Shown: positions 11,535 through 23,669, numbered from the stretch's first letter. The stretch: DNA of 64,000 nt from Metellina segmentata (GCA_947359465.1 OX375881.1:118850738-118914737); one strand, 5' to 3'. Notes: generated from the letters alone by a model not told the origin. Made by a program: numbers and translations.

Positions 11535-11712
11535 AGTGTGGTTTGGAGAGTGCGATTCCACAGCTCGGGTGTTGACCTCGTCATCTGACCGTGGTTCAAA
11601 ATTACATATTGTCTTCGATCCTTCCCTTGGGGACGGATTCCCGTGCGACGCCAATAGCCCGCTGTGTTGCTCTAACGTGACTTTAATTTAAAAACTTACC
11701 TACTTGACTTCA
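11535..11712 (+). mobile_element. SINE fragment (core and 3' part)
   Basis: From about GTGTGGTTTGGAGAGTG through the core (TCATCTGACCGTGG) to a TTACCTACTTG tail. The head is not present. Confidence 0.78.
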
Positions 11713-12204
11713 AATGTGAAAGCATTTGCTGCTCCAAAATGAGTATCGAGACTTAAACCTTTTAATAAGATTGGTGGTTATTGCGCAAATGCCAAATTTG
11801 ACCAAGCTGCTCCAAACCCAATACAGCAACGAAAGAGGATTGCATACACACCTCAACATTTCCTCCCGAGTTCTTTAAGATCATGACAGGACAAGCCAAA
11901 ATATATAGGGTATGTTTTATCATTAAGTTTCGATGCAAACTCATGCTGAAGGATGCCATGTCTTTTACGGAAGATTGGAATATCATTCAGGCAACATTTG
12001 AAAATGTATCTAATATTCCCTCGCATTTCCAGAAATGCGTTATTATAAAATCAAGGTATATAGACCATCCTTAATAGTTCTATGGGGTGCTAAAAAGAAC
12101 TGGTGCCATATGTATTTAAGTAATTGTGTGAAGTTTGGTTTTTTACGGACTCGAACTAACATCATGACCAATAACATTTATTAATAAACAGGGACAACAC
12201 GATC

Positions 12205-12431
12205 ACTTACAAAGTAGTTTAGTAGACTACATTAAAGTACGAGTACGAGTATAAGGCGGGAGTTTATATATATATTTTTTTTCTAATGGCGGGCACATTT
12301 TGACCTAAGTCATTAGCCACTACAAGGCCGGAAGTGATGGCCACTTGTGAAGGAGCACCACAAAGTAGTTCAGTAGACTACATTAAAGTACCAGTACGAG
12401 TAAGAGTATAAGGCGGGAGTTTATATACAGT
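12205..12431 (+). repeat. 70-bp unit present twice in direct orientation
   Basis: The stretch CAAAGTAGTTTAGTAGACTA with following AGTACGAGTATAAGGCGGG occurs at 12208-12262 and again, slightly changed, at 12360-12430, about 150 bp apart. Origin unknown. Confidence 0.75.
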
Positions 12432-12562
12432 TAACAATATGAAAATGGTGCTGCTGCCGCATCCAAACGCTGCGCACCACAGTTCTTTGTTTCACAATGT
12501 GCGTGGGGATCCTCGTATATGTTCCGTGGCTCAGATCATGGCTGTAATGAAGTGGTTGGCAG

Positions 12563-12852
12563 ATATTTTAATTAACGTTGCACTGGAGAAACACAGCGAG
12601 CCTCTGGCGACTGTCCATCACGGAGTAAGAGATCCAAAGACACCATGTCATTTTGAACCGTCAGATGACGAAGTCCCACCTGAACTGGCATCCCACTCTA
12701 CAAACTTCCTCAGCACGGTGACGTGATGACAGTGGAGACCTCGACAGATTTAACGTGCACCCTTTATACACGATGGTCTTTGTTTGGATTCGAAATCGCA
12801 ACCTCCGATTGCTAGTCCGTTATTCTTTCAACCGGGCTACCACGGCCCCTAG
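12563..12852 (-). mobile_element. tRNA-derived SINE, type B
   Basis: The minus-strand head at the right end reads GTAGCCCGGTTGAAAGAATA (box A region), then a box B-like GATTTCGAATCC. It is followed by the B linker (GACCATCGTGTATAAAGGG), the shared core and a 3' end GCAACGTTAATTAAAATA. The core lacks part of the CGGTTCAAAATGAC block. Confidence 0.85.
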
Positions 12853-13740
12853 AGGAAAGGTTGCAGATTGCTCGATGGTGTGAGAGTTGTGTCAACCCTC
12901 TTAACACATTCGCTGCCTAAGCTGATAGGCTGCGTTGATAGTTATTGCCCCGCCGTAGAAACAGGTTTTTCCCAGAAGCCAATACCAGAATAGATCGACG
13001 AAAGCTCAGCCAAAGCATTTGCAATTTCATCATCTGTTAAAGGCTTATTAGAATGCATCTTTCTTTTATTGAATTGCGTGAAGGACCTGTAGATCTATAG
13101 TCTCGACAACCCATATATTAAAAGATCTCTTTTAATAACTAATAAAGCTCTAAATTCGAAACCACACTCCCTTACAAGTAGCTTATAACTTTTACTCCAC
13201 GGCAATACCAGCAAACACAACTAACATACGTATAATGCCGATTGAAGCGGAGAATAAATGTTGAGACGCAGCTCTTCCCGCGCGAACGCGTAACTGGCTA
13301 CTGAGACATCGATCCACACCATGCAGTCGCGGGATTGACTAATTAGTATTGACGCCATATCACTCGCTGGAGCGAGATCGGCAGCGAAAGTGTTGAGTGG
13401 TTTCGACGAGATGTCGAAATCACTTGGAGGGTTAACGTCGGATGAAATTGACATAAAATGTCACGAGAATGGCTATAAATCAAATTCGTTGCCATCGAGA
13501 AGTATATTATTCGTTTTCCGCTGGTTTGTTGATGTTTTCACTGAAAATCTCTAGCAAAGATTGAAGATTTATGACAAAAACGTTAAAGTTGCTTGGGCCA
13601 ATTTTGGCGTTTTTCAAAAAGCCAAATTGATGTCCTTGACAAAACTGGGTTGTGTATTGTTGCATAATTTGCTCCCGTGGTGTCAAGCATACTTAGAATA
13701 ATAATAGAAGTGGGACATCTTAACCGTGTTTGGACCTTGT
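12853..13740. other. no feature recognised
   Basis: Mixed-composition sequence. A minus-strand open frame at 13221-13454 has no recognisable domain. Confidence 0.4.
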
Positions 13741-13741
13741 G

Positions 13742-13742
<1 letters not shown>

Positions 13743-13774
<32 letters not shown>
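13743..13774. repeat. (CA)n microsatellite
   Basis: Uninterrupted CA dinucleotides of about 32 bp. Confidence 0.95.
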
Positions 13775-13775
<1 letters not shown>

Positions 13776-13825
13776 TAAACTCAAAAATCCAATCCATAAT
13801 AGAAACCTTTCGTGATACTTAAAGG

Positions 13826-14120
13826 GACCGTCGGCAGAAGCCCGGTTGGAAGACTGGCAAGCGAAGGTTTGAGAGTTCGAATCCAGCCAAAGACCGTCGT
13901 GTACAAAGAGAAATAATGCTCGTAAATCTACCGGGGCTCCACTTTTTCCCCTTTGTCGTGAAAGTTTGGAGAGTATTGTGCCAAGTTAGGTGTAACCTTG
14001 TTATCTGACCGTGGTTCAAAATGGCATGGTGTTGTCCTCGAATCTATCCCTTCTTGTTTTATCCGAAGAAACCGTCACCAAGAGCCCACTGTGTTGCTCC
14101 AGTGCGACGTTAATTAAGTA
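13826..14120 (+). mobile_element. tRNA-derived SINE, type B
   Basis: Head AAGCCCGGTTGGAAGACTGG (box A region), box B GAGTTCGAATCC, linker AAAGACCGTCGTGTACA, the shared core, and a 3' end GTGCGACGTTAATTAAGTA. No duplication recognised. Confidence 0.85.
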
Positions 14121-15255
14121 CTTATACCAGGTACTTAGTATCAAATGTTCTTCGTAACCTTGTAACAAAATGGCTGTATTCACTTTCCCAAACAGCAATC
14201 CAATTCTTCCCAGTCATGTTCATGTCATTATGTTCATCAGGAATTGAATCCATTCAACAAATTAGAATTCAACTTTGCAACAAACGACAAGCCGCCGCGA
14301 CTTGTTTCGAATTACATTACGGATGGAGCACGACTTTCCCGCGATGTTCGAACGGTGGAAACACTCGGAAGATTGACGAGCCTCGAGGAACTCCTTTTGT
14401 GAGTTCCATATTCCAAGATAAACAACACGCATTGACATTCATTCTGGCAGACACATCGCTTCTAATTGACACACACTGAACATCGATTAGATCTTTTCGC
14501 CGATTCCAATCGATTCATCTCTGTCGTGTCGAAACCACACAGCGACAGAAAGAAAAGATTCCAAAAGCACCATTTTTTTCTTCTTCCGATGACCAATTGC
14601 TCTGTATCTATCGGCTTTTCTTTGTTTACTTCTTACTCCGAGAAAGGGAGCACTCGATGGAGGAAGAGAGAAGAAAAAAAGAACAAGAAAAGACGAGAAG
14701 AAATGTGTAACGGGCCATTCAAGGGACTACTCGCCTGTTTGACTATTCCAGTCACAGTCGCAGTTACTGTCGATCCGTAGCGAAATGTGAAAGCGATAGG
14801 CGCTATTCGCGTAATCCTTTTCTCGTGGCGGAAGAATGGAAGAGAAAAGCGGCGCTTGAACTTCCGCAAAAATACACTTCCTAATCGAGGAGGCTCGTGC
14901 CGTTCAAGTTCAGTGCCTGGAAAAAGAACTCCCCTTTCTTTGTGCTCCGTGACCCAGGTCGGATCGGCAGACGGGACCACAATGGGATGGACACACACTC
15001 TCGCAAAAGAACTCTTCTCGCACTGACCCCAAAAAAACTCATGGTCACACGCATTGACGAGACCACACCATCTGTTACGTTGCGTATTTGGAAACCACGG
15101 TGAGAAATGGCACGAATTTGCTCATCAGAAAAGCTCAGATTATGCATCAAATGTTTCTTTTGTTTAAGGCCCGTCGTGTAGCTACAGTGCTACAAAAATT
15201 CCTCAACCTACCATGATTTATTTCAATTACGAGTTAAAGAAAATCTGTCAGGGGT
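14121..15255. other. GC-elevated single-copy island
   Basis: Clearly GC-richer than its neighbours, with overlapping open frames on both strands (for example 14466-14780 plus and 14633-14998 minus). None contains a domain I can name and no repeat terminus is visible. It may be a conserved non-coding or untranslated region; this is inference from composition. Confidence 0.35.
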
Positions 15256-15475
15256 AGGGTAAGTATTTAATTGACGTCACATTAAAGCAACACAACGGCT
15301 ATTGGCGACAGTTCGCGAACAACCCCTGAAGGGAAAGATACGAAACAAAATTCTGGATAAAACATTTACTATCAAATCAAAACCATGCATTAAATTGCAT
15401 CTTCCACTTAGGGAATGATCCCTGACCGTTACCATTAACCCGTTACATTGCTCGAGTGCGATGTTAATTAACTAT
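15256..15475. mobile_element. two SINE 3' fragments in opposite orientation
   Basis: The minus-strand fragment 15256-15350 (3' end TGACGTCAATTAAATAC, segment CCTTCAGGGG) and the plus-strand fragment 15405-15475 (GGGAATGATCCCTGACCGTT through GTGCGATGTTAATTAAC) flank about 55 bp of unrelated sequence. Confidence 0.7.
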
Positions 15476-15523
15476 CATGTATTAAAAAGGGTAAAATATT
15501 TTTGGAAAGTGGTACCTCCACTT

Positions 15524-15846
15524 CCACATCCAGGGGCTGCGGTATCCTTGTTGGAAATGTAACGAATTAGCAACCGGAGGGTTGCAAGTTCGAATCCAAT
15601 CCAAGAACGTCGTTTACAAAGGGAAGCTGGTGTACATTCAATCGGTCCAGGCCTACAATGTCCTCACGTTGTCGCGGTACGGAAGTTTGGAGAGTGAGGT
15701 GCCAGATCAGCTGTTGCCTCGTCATCTGACCGTAGTTCAAAATGACAGGATGGTGTCCTCGGATCATTCTTTATGGGATAAATTCCGGACCATCGCCAAT
15801 AGCCTGTTGTGTTGCTCTAGCGCTACGTCAAATAACTACCTACCAT
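15524..15846 (+). mobile_element. tRNA-derived SINE, type B, full length
   Basis: Head with ATTAGCAACCGGAGGGTTGC, box B AAGTTCGAATCC and linker CGTCGTTTACAAAGGGAAGC, then the shared core and a tail ACTACCTACC. Confidence 0.87.
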
Positions 15847-15910
15847 TACTTGATATTGTCTGGGGAAAAAATGTCATATTTTCTCCAGTGGCGTCATCCC
15901 AGAATATTGA

Positions 15911-16205
15911 AGGAGGTAATTTAATTAACGTTGGACTTTAGCAACACAACGGGCCATTGACGACGATAATATTTAAGGAATGCTTCTAATGTCGAAGTTA
16001 GTTTTCTGACTGGCATAACTGTTGGCGTGTACAATTATTTTATTGACTTCTCCTGACTGGTAGGTGGGTAGTTGGCCAATTAACGTCACACTGGTGCAAG
16101 ACAGTGTGGTATTGGCGACAGTCCGGGACCCATCCCCAAGGGAAAGATTCTTGGACAACGCACATAATTTTGAACTACGGTCAGATGGCGAGAACACTTG
16201 AAGTA
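15911..16205 (-). mobile_element. two minus-strand SINE 3' fragments
   Basis: 15911-15966 holds only the last 55 bp (GCCCGTTGTGTTGC to TTAATTAAATT). 16060-16205 holds the 3' end and core up to CGCCATCTGACCGTAG. About 95 bp of unrelated sequence separates them. Confidence 0.72.
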
Positions 16206-16468
16206 TGGCCTTGTGCCATAAAACCCAAATAACCTTCAGTGCCGTCGTCCCAGACTCTGCAAAGACTTCTGAAGACTTAGATTATCTGAAGTAAGAATAA
16301 GGTAATGAAGAGATATACCAATAAAAGAAGTACATCAAATGCCGCTCAGTTATTTCATTCGTAGGCATGAAATACCGCCATATTTATGAATTAAATAAGA
16401 TATAAGGTATTGAGATCTCGACACTGGCACCAATAAATACGAAAATTACAAAATGTATAGAGCATGTG

Positions 16469-16975
16469 TTGGGTTGATGTAAAAGTTCATCCCGCTTTCG
16501 GCGCTGGATGGAATTGCATGGTAAAAGTGTTATCTACTCGACACGTGTAAAGTTTGTATGGGGTGTGAAAGAATGAATTTCAGTGAGTTCTTGGAAATAA
16601 TACTGTTTTATAGGGTTGTGTTTTTAAAATTTTGTTAAGCATTCAAAATGGCAGAAATTTTTGACCTAGTATGCTTTATCAGTTCCTAAAAGGCAAAAAT
16701 GCTTCGCAGACGCAAAAGAAGATGTGTGTTGTGTAGGGTGAAGTTGACGATTCCACGTGCCGTAAGTGGTTCAGGAAGTTTGGTCACCTGGATCCGTTCG
16801 TCTGGAAGGAGCCTGAGAACTTCTATGAGTGCGGGAAGATGCAGCTACCGGAGAAATGGAGTGAGGTTATCGAACAGAACGCCTCATACTGTACTTATTG
16901 AATGTCATTTTTAGTCAATAAAATAATTTTCCTTCCCTTTTTTGTCAAAAACAAAAACCGTAGCGCGGGTCTGCT
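16469..16975 (+). mobile_element. mellifera-type mariner deletion derivative, copy 1
   Basis: The left end TTGGGTTGATGTAAAAGTTC resembles mariner TIRs of the mellifera group. The body aligns by eye with the copies at 60882-61223 and 61405-62375 (shared GTGTTATCTACT, CATTCAAAATGGCAGAAA and AATGCTTCGCAGACGCAAAA blocks). The coding middle is missing: N-terminal transposase sequence runs straight into C-terminal sequence. The right end is not clear. Confidence 0.7.
16740..16901 (+). pseudogene. mariner transposase remnant, N-terminus joined to C-terminus
   Basis: In one frame KWFRKFGHLDPF, the end of the N-terminal helix-turn-helix region, is followed by LPEKWSEVIEQNASY and a TGA stop, the typical mariner C-terminus. 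All three catalytic aspartates of the DD34D core are missing, so it cannot encode a transposase. Its upstream part is frame-disrupted. Confidence 0.72.
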
Positions 16976-17572
16976 AGTAGAGCTCTAAATCCCGATGAAA
17001 CACTTCTAATGTATAATTAGCTCTTATAAAATTAACCTAGTTCAACCTAATTATCTCTCGCACAGCAAAAAATGACCGTGAGCGACGAAACAAGCGATGG
17101 AACATCCATTTCCTCCTGTTGCATACCGTCAGAGCAGGTTGTCCTCTTTAACAAACGATCTCCCCCTTCCGAGGAAAGATTTTAAATCTTGTGCAATAAA
17201 AGGAAATGAAAAACTAACACAAATACCATTCTAACGGAGAAAGCAGAAATCAAAATGTTCGAAACTATTCTTCCACTCCCCCAGGGCTTGTTAAGATGGA
17301 GGCCTCAGTTTGATGGTCAATCCAATCGCTAACCAATTCAAACTAATTGAAATGCAGCTGTTCTAGTTAAAGGTTTGTTGGGTAATTAACATTTAGAGGT
17401 AAGTGAGAATGAGCCATAATGAATACTTCTGTTAGTTGAATGCGTGAACATTAATAGAAGCTGGAAAGATAGTTACGGGTAGATTTCGTTGGACCTCGTC
17501 TTTTAGATAAGGAATTTACCTGTCCACTGTCACACAAAGATTGAGAATCATTATGATACACTGTATTTTCTG
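16976..17572. other. no feature recognised
   Basis: Mixed-composition DNA without a supported feature. Confidence 0.4.
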
Positions 17573-17579
17573 AAGCTAA

Positions 17580-18240
17580 AACAGATACAGAGAACCAGAC
17601 AGATAGATAGACACACAGAGAGAGAAAGTCAGAGAGAGATAGATAAAAGAGAGGCAGATAGAGATAGATAGAGAGAGAGATACAGTCACACAGAGAGAGA
17701 TATAGAAAAGAGAGGCAGATAGTCAGAGAGAGAGTTAGAGAAAAGAGAGGCAGATAGTCAGAGAGATAGAAAAAAAGAGGCAGATAGAGATAGAGAGAGC
17801 GAGGAAGTCACACAAATAGAGGGGCAGTCAGAGGAAGACAAAGATGGAGAGAGAAAGGGAGAGACAGAGAGAGAGACAGACAAAGAGAGACAGATAGGGA
17901 GCAATAGACAGGGAGCGACAGACAGAGAGAGAGAAAAGTCAGAGAGACAGATAGAGACAGACAGGGAGAGACAGAGAGAAACATAGAGAGAGAGAGAGGC
18001 AGACAGATAGAGAGACAAACAGAAAGCGACAGACAGGGAGAGACAGAGAGAGACAGACCCAGAGAAACAGACACACAGAGAGAGACATAGAGAGACAGTC
18101 ATAGAGAGACAGTCATAGAGAGATAGACATCGAGATACAGAGAGCGAGAGAGAGAGACACACAGAGAGAGAGAGACAGACAGGAGTAGACAGACAGAGAT
18201 AGAGGCAAACAGCGGATAGATTGACAAAGACAGAGAGAAG
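17580..18240. repeat. purine-rich (GA)n/(GACA)n tract
   Basis: About 660 bp of AGAGACAGA- and GATAGAGA-type repeats, almost pure purine on the plus strand apart from scattered C and T. The complement opens a 182-codon Leu/Ser/Cys/Val-rich frame, which is an artefact of the repeat. Confidence 0.93.
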
Positions 18241-18259
18241 ATACTGCTGAACTTTTTTC

Positions 18260-19320
18260 AGACAAATCGAGGCGATACATTCGAGATAAAACAACACTAC
18301 CGCCAATTCGCCATCTCTCTGACTTGCGCCATCTGTTTCTCACTCGCCTCTAAATTTTTATTCTCGCCTACCCTTCTGCTTTTCCTTCCTCCCTCATTTT
18401 CTCTGTCTTGTCTGGCCCAGCCCTTCCGCCACAAAACCCGAAAGCATCCCTCCAACCACTCACATCTATCTGTTCATCGATCTTCCTACAGAGCCGATTA
18501 TTTTGGGTACTTCTCCGAGAACTGCCGCACGTGTTCCGCAGTTCGACGGAACTCGACGAGGATGAAAAAAAAAGCGTGTCCGCACAAAAGCCATTTGAAA
18601 AAGCCCCCCGGGGGCCGAATCGGAAAAATGAAGAAAGCCATTGTTTAAACTGGAGCATCGGTTGCAATAAACTTTTTTCGAACCTTTCTTTCCCGTTCCA
18701 CTGACATCCGACTGCACACCGCTCGCTCTCTTCCTCCCCCCAAGAAAAAAACAAACGGGTTTCGATTTCGAGCATTTAAAAAAAATCCCCCTTCTGTTCG
18801 CGCTGACATCGTTTTGGGGTGAGCGAGGAACTGGACGGACCATCAATTAAGAAAAGACACTTCCTTATAACCATCAAAACTCACGCCCCCTTCAATGGCA
18901 ACGTTTTCCACTCCATCCTCCTCTCGCTCCCCGATTCGAGAGCGCGTCGGCCTCCCCCAAGAGAGAACGCTTTTCGAAAAGAAACGGTGGTTATTTCGAT
19001 ATTACGTGTTCTTTGATGGAGCTCTAAATGGACGTCAGAGTTCAGAGCGAGGGGATTTCCTAGAAAATGTTCTTCCAAATGATCTCGCTTCCAACTTCTC
19101 TTTTCCATGTCCGGGGTTAAGAGAGACACGAGCTACTTGCATCATTAAGGGATTGAAAAACAGGTTGTAAATTACACGCTTTTGCAGGGAATAGAAGCAA
19201 CAAGTGTCATACGCGCTTTTCAATTACCTACGGCTTTCGCGTTTTAAATTGATGTTCGCAAAACCAATTAGGGTTGAAAGAAGTTATTTTTATGAATTTC
19301 CCTTTTCACTTTTACATTAT
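18260..19320. other. GC-elevated single-copy island
   Basis: GC-richer block with overlapping open frames on both strands, up to 135 codons. No domain, signal or splice pattern convinced me. It resembles the islands at 14.1 and 55.9 kb in composition but not in sequence. Confidence 0.35.
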
Positions 19321-19586
19321 CCGGGAAGAGATAGCCCAGTTGGAAGAGCCACAGGAGGGTTGTGCGTTCAAAGACCGTCGTGTACACGGGAGTTGGTGCA
19401 CGTTCAATCGGTTGTGCCCTCCAATGTCCTCACGTTGGCGTGGACATTCGGAGAGTGGGTTGTCAGCTCGCGTTCTCTTCATCTGACCGTGATCCAAAAT
19501 GACGAGGCGTTGTCCTCCAATGGGAATGACTCTAATAGCCCGTTGTGTTGCTACAGACCATCTTTTGTTCAATACCTACCTTTATA
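19321..19586 (+). mobile_element. tRNA-derived SINE, type B, with a shortened head
   Basis: Starts GAGATAGCCCAGTTGGAAGA (box A region). Most of the D-to-T-arm section, including a clean box B, is deleted. It continues AAGACCGTCGTGTACACGGG, then core and 3' end with a CAATACCTACC tail. Confidence 0.83.
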
Positions 19587-19589
19587 GAG

Positions 19590-20439
19590 CTTTCGTTTTA
19601 AGTTGATGCTTGCATAACCAATTAGGGTTGAAATGAGTTAGTTCGCACAAACCAATGCTCTTTTATGAAATTCAGGTTTCTCACTCCAAGGAGGACACTT
19701 GGCGCTTTGTTGACTTGCTGTCTGGCATCGTGAATTGTTCGGAAGGGTGGGGCAGAACGCGACTCAGTGTTTGAACACACACATCGTCGGTTTAGAGCGG
19801 AAACTCCTTTACTGACAAAGATAATATGTGCCGCTGTTTAAAGACTAAGTTTTTAGGCTACAAAAATATAAACTATTATCATTTCGATAGTATCTTTCAA
19901 CATATTACAGTCGTTCAATGTATTTCCAATCAAGGAAACAAGCACTGAATGTCTTTGAAAAAATACTACTTGATGAAATTAGTTTCACCGAATGATGCCA
20001 GTTTTCCTGTTTAATGATATAGATGCCTTTATTTTATTGTGGACGAAAAGAAATCCCCGGATTTAAAATTTGTAATTAACCCATTTTGAAATACATTAAC
20101 TCTCACAATTGTCGTTCCTCCAGCTGTTGGAACGAAACGAGGTTCCTTAATTTTCTTACGTTTTGTTGTTTGCTTTTGATACTTTAATGGAACAAATTTG
20201 TCACAAAGATCTTAACAGAGCAAGTATTCATTCTCTTCTTCACTCTTGTAGGCGTCTATTTGGACTATCAATTCTTATACTGTTTTATATAGCGAGACAA
20301 TCGCTTGGAAACGGAACACACATATTTCTTCCGAAAGGGTTGCTTGGGGTTTTATGGCGCGAGTTCCAAAAAAGGACAAGCTGCACAAATCTTCGGAAAA
20401 GGAATCTGTCTCGAAAAGTATGCTCATAAGCGAAACTTG
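19590..20439. other. no feature recognised
   Basis: AT-rich to mixed sequence. Short open frames near 20163-20469 on both strands carry no recognisable motif. Confidence 0.4.
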
Positions 20440-20816
20440 AGATAGTTTATTAACGTCGCACAGGAACAATACAACGGGTTATTGGCGATAATCCTAAGTG
20501 TAAGTGGATCAAATCCTAAGTGTAAGATCCAAGAACAACGTCTCGTCACTTTTAATCACGATCACATGACGCGGTCAACACCTGAGGTAGCACTCCACTT
20601 TCCAAACTTTCACACCACGCCCACATGAGGACATTTGAGACCACGACAGTTTTAACGTGCACCATTCTTGAGTTCACGAGAATACGCAATTGTAATCGCC
20701 ATATTGTCTTCAAAATAATAATACGTTGTCCTTGGATCTCTCCATTCGGAAAAGATCCCGGCCCGTCACCAATAGCGTTGTTCCACACACACACAGTGCG
20801 ACATTAATTAACAAAC
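20440..20816. mobile_element. inverted pair of SINE fragments
   Basis: A minus-strand copy (20440-20670: 3' end GTGCGACGTTAATAAACT, core, linker up to GAATGGTGCACG) is followed by a plus-strand 3' half (20690-20816: TTGTCCTTGGATCTCTCC to TGCGACATTAATTAAC). The tails point outward. The CCTAAGTGTAAG stretch is duplicated inside the first copy (about 20491-20527). Confidence 0.75.
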
Positions 20817-21429
20817 TAACTTTCAACTGCCCTTAAATTTCTGATTTCTCAAAAATTTTGCCTCTTCATGTAGCTTTTCAGAAACACTAACAAGGAAAAA
20901 GCAATTTGAGTTTGTATCAAGTATAGCCTTGCGAGTAAAATACACATTTTAACCAGAGCTTTTGTGGATATTTAAATACAGATGCAAAATACAAAAATAA
21001 CCGACAAACTTGCATCACTTATCTTAATTCCATCAGCAGTAAAAAAATGTATTCTAAAAAATTCACTTGAATAAGGTCTATAGCAGTAATTCCCAAACTT
21101 ACTTTGCCCATGGATCTCTTGGAGCAAAAACCTGACCATGATCCCCCAAGAACTCTTCATAACCGTATAATATACAAGCTACAAATTTAACTTTGATGTC
21201 TTGAATGGTAAATGGAGACGTAAAAATAAAATATAAATAAAGCATTTTGGTATTTAAATAGTATTTATTGGAATTATAACTTTTGTTTTGAAGTACAAAA
21301 ACACATTTTTTTTTCTCAATGAGATGGGTGAACCTGATGGGATGATATGACATTATTTATGTTGGGTTCTATTTTTGTCAGTAACATTCGTAAGTCTCCA
21401 CGAGCACTAATTTTCAGTCGGTTTATTTA

Positions 21430-22960
21430 TTTCGTGATAAAAGGCTCATAACTGCATTAAATCCATGTTCTACTAAATAGGAAGACGGGAAGGCAATCAA
21501 TAGCTTTTGTACAGTGACCCATAATGCAGGATATAAAATTGATATCTGTTTTTGTAACCAGTATTTGTGGTATCCTTGTTCAAACATTGGTTTCAGCTCC
21601 TCGTTTGTTGATAATTCAATAAACTGCTCCTGTATTAGTATGGTAATTGGTAATTTTTAGTTAACGTCGTACTAGAGCAACACAACGGGCTATTGACGAC
21701 GGTCCGGGATCAGTCCCTTGAGGGAAAGATCCGAGGACAACACCTCGTAATTTTGAACCACGGTCAGATGACGAAGCAACACCTGAGCTGGCACCCCACT
21801 CTCCAAACTTCCACGCCATCCCAACGTGAGGACTTTCGGCCACGACAGATTTAAGGTGCACCAGCCGCCTCTACACCATACGCTTACAAACATCCATGCC
21901 CGTACCCGGATTCGAACCAGGAACCTTCCGATCTAGAGGCTAACACCTTAACCACTATACCGGTTGGTCGGCCTTGTATTAGTATGGATTCATCTGAGTT
22001 TGTGGGTCTACTTGCAAAAGGAAGACAAAGGGGATAACCAAATGAAGAAAGTCTTCAAATTTTTTTCTGTGGTCAGAATGAAGAGCCGTTAAGTGTTGAC
22101 AGTAAGCAACCATATATTCATCTTCTTTTTGCAATTTGGAAAGATTTGGAAAATGAGAGCATTCTCTTTTTCCCAAGTTATGTTAGTATCGAAAAAGTTT
22201 TGTATACTTTTAGTTTTTATAGTATACTTTTAGTTTTGATTTAATTTAATTGATCATCTTGTAGCTTCAAATTGGTTTAATTAAGTTTGGCAAAAAACTA
22301 TATCATTTTTCATATAAGCTATGTCATTTTTTGAATTAATTAAATTGAGCTGCAAATCATTGTCTTTAATTTCCAGGAATTCTAACACTGAATCGAAGAG
22401 TGCATAAAATCGATCCAAACATGCACTTTTAGATAACCAACATACTTCCGTGTTAAGTAGTAAACGATTACAATCTTCATTTTCTAAAATAAGTTGAGCA
22501 AATAATTTCTCATTTTAAGCATTACTTTTGGTTTTATTAACTGCTCTAATGACATAATCTAGTGAGCCATAAAAGCGTTCATTGAGATTTTTGACGACTA
22601 AATTTTTTCGATGGATGACACAATGTCATCCATCGAAAAAACCCATAATACATTCCGTATAGCTTGTTTTAAGTATGCCAAAGGCCTCGGTGTGGTCCTG
22701 CCATTACCGGAGCACCATCAGTAACAACGAAGAGGATATTACTCAAGGATATAGCTTTTAAATCAAAGAATCTTTTCAATTCATTAAATGTTGTTTCCCC
22801 TTTCGTATCAGTTTCCAAACATTCAATTCGTGGGAAATGTTTCTTTTACAAATCTCACATAAGCGAGATTTAAAGCTTTGTTTCCTGTCAAAGTTGACTG
22901 GTCAAGTTGTAAAGTAGAGAGAATTTAGATGTTTTTAAGCACTCGCATAAAGAATTTTCT
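21430..22960 (-). pseudogene. hAT transposase pseudogene (ZBED5/FAM200-like)
   Basis: Minus-strand segments in order: NILFVVTDGAPVMAGPHRG (catalytic-core aspartate region, near 22740-22680), HCVIHRKNLVVKNLNERFYG, NRLLLNTEVCWLSKSACLDR, SHFPNLSKL, then after the SINE KPMFEQGYHKYWL and FPSSYLVEHGFNAVMSLLS, the hAT C-terminal dimerisation domain. These are hallmark blocks of the domesticated and mobile hAT proteins of the ZBED5/SCAND3 group. At least one frameshift after the DGAP block and in-frame TGA and TAA stops around HCVIHRKN make it non-functional. The N-terminal BED finger was not found. Confidence 0.82.
21644..21974 (-). mobile_element. young type A SINE inside the hAT pseudogene
   Basis: Complete 331-bp copy on the minus strand: head GCCGACCAACCGGTATAGTG with box B GGTTCGAATCC, shared core, and 3' end ACGACGTTAACTAAAAATTA. 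It is flanked by a perfect 13-bp duplication, TGTATTAGTATGG (21631-21643 and 21975-21987). Across the insertion the hAT frame continues, so the SINE arrived after the hAT element. Confidence 0.95.
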
Positions 22961-23669
22961 ACACATTGAGCCATTTTGTCAATCTTTCTTTGTTCTGTAT
23001 CAGTGGAATTCTTAGTGGAATAACTCAGTGAAATTCTTATAATATCGAAAGCTGGTTTAGGACGGTGCGTATTACCTCACTTACAGCTGGTAGAATAAGT
23101 TCCGATATATGAGTCTACTGCAATTTAGCAATATGATTCATTTGTCAACCATTGTATAACGATTTTTTTGTCGTAAATAACGTAAAAGGTTGAATATTTT
23201 GCCTTTAACGTGTGGCGTCGTAATTTCATTTAGAATCGAGCGCGCCAGCCAATAAGAGCCAACAAGCAGTTAGCGCGTTCCCGATGCTTGGCGCCATTGG
23301 CCGTATGTTTATTTATCCCTCGACTAACGTTTGTGCGATGATTGTCGTTACTTGTATTTTTTTTGTACCTATCTATACTTTTGTTTTACTCAGGACGTAA
23401 AAATCGCTACCAATTTATGTTTTGCTGTTTATTTTAACTTTCATATTAATGAAAATAGGTCACAATTATTTGTCATCTATTAAAACTTTTACAAACCCAC
23501 CGACGTCGTCGACGCACCCCAAATTTATTTTAATTTGCCACAGACACCCTCAATGGTCACAAGGGACCACTTTGGGAACCACTGGTCTTTAGAATCGTCG
23601 TCTTTCTAAAAGCTCTATGAAGTTATCTCTAACAAAAACCAGTAGAATATTTGTAGAATACTACTGATA

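Larger units (their letters stand above)
21084..23584 (-). mobile_element. hAT transposon with a ZBED5/SCAND3-like transposase remnant
   Basis: The left end CAGTAATTCCCAAACTTAC and the right end, whose complement reads CAGTGGTTCCCAAAGTGG, are hAT-style TIRs. Flanks GTCTATAG (21076-21083) and GTCTTTAG (23585-23592) form an 8-bp duplication with one mismatch. The coding strand is minus, and the right-hand 350 bp is GC-richer with CCAAT-like motifs, a plausible promoter side. A young SINE interrupts the 3' part of the coding region. The element is old: its frame is broken. Confidence 0.85.

Noticed and set aside
17758..18306. 182-codon minus-strand open frame that looks like a serine/leucine-rich membrane protein
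   Set aside because: Complement of the GA/GACA repeat. The composition and period come from the repeat.
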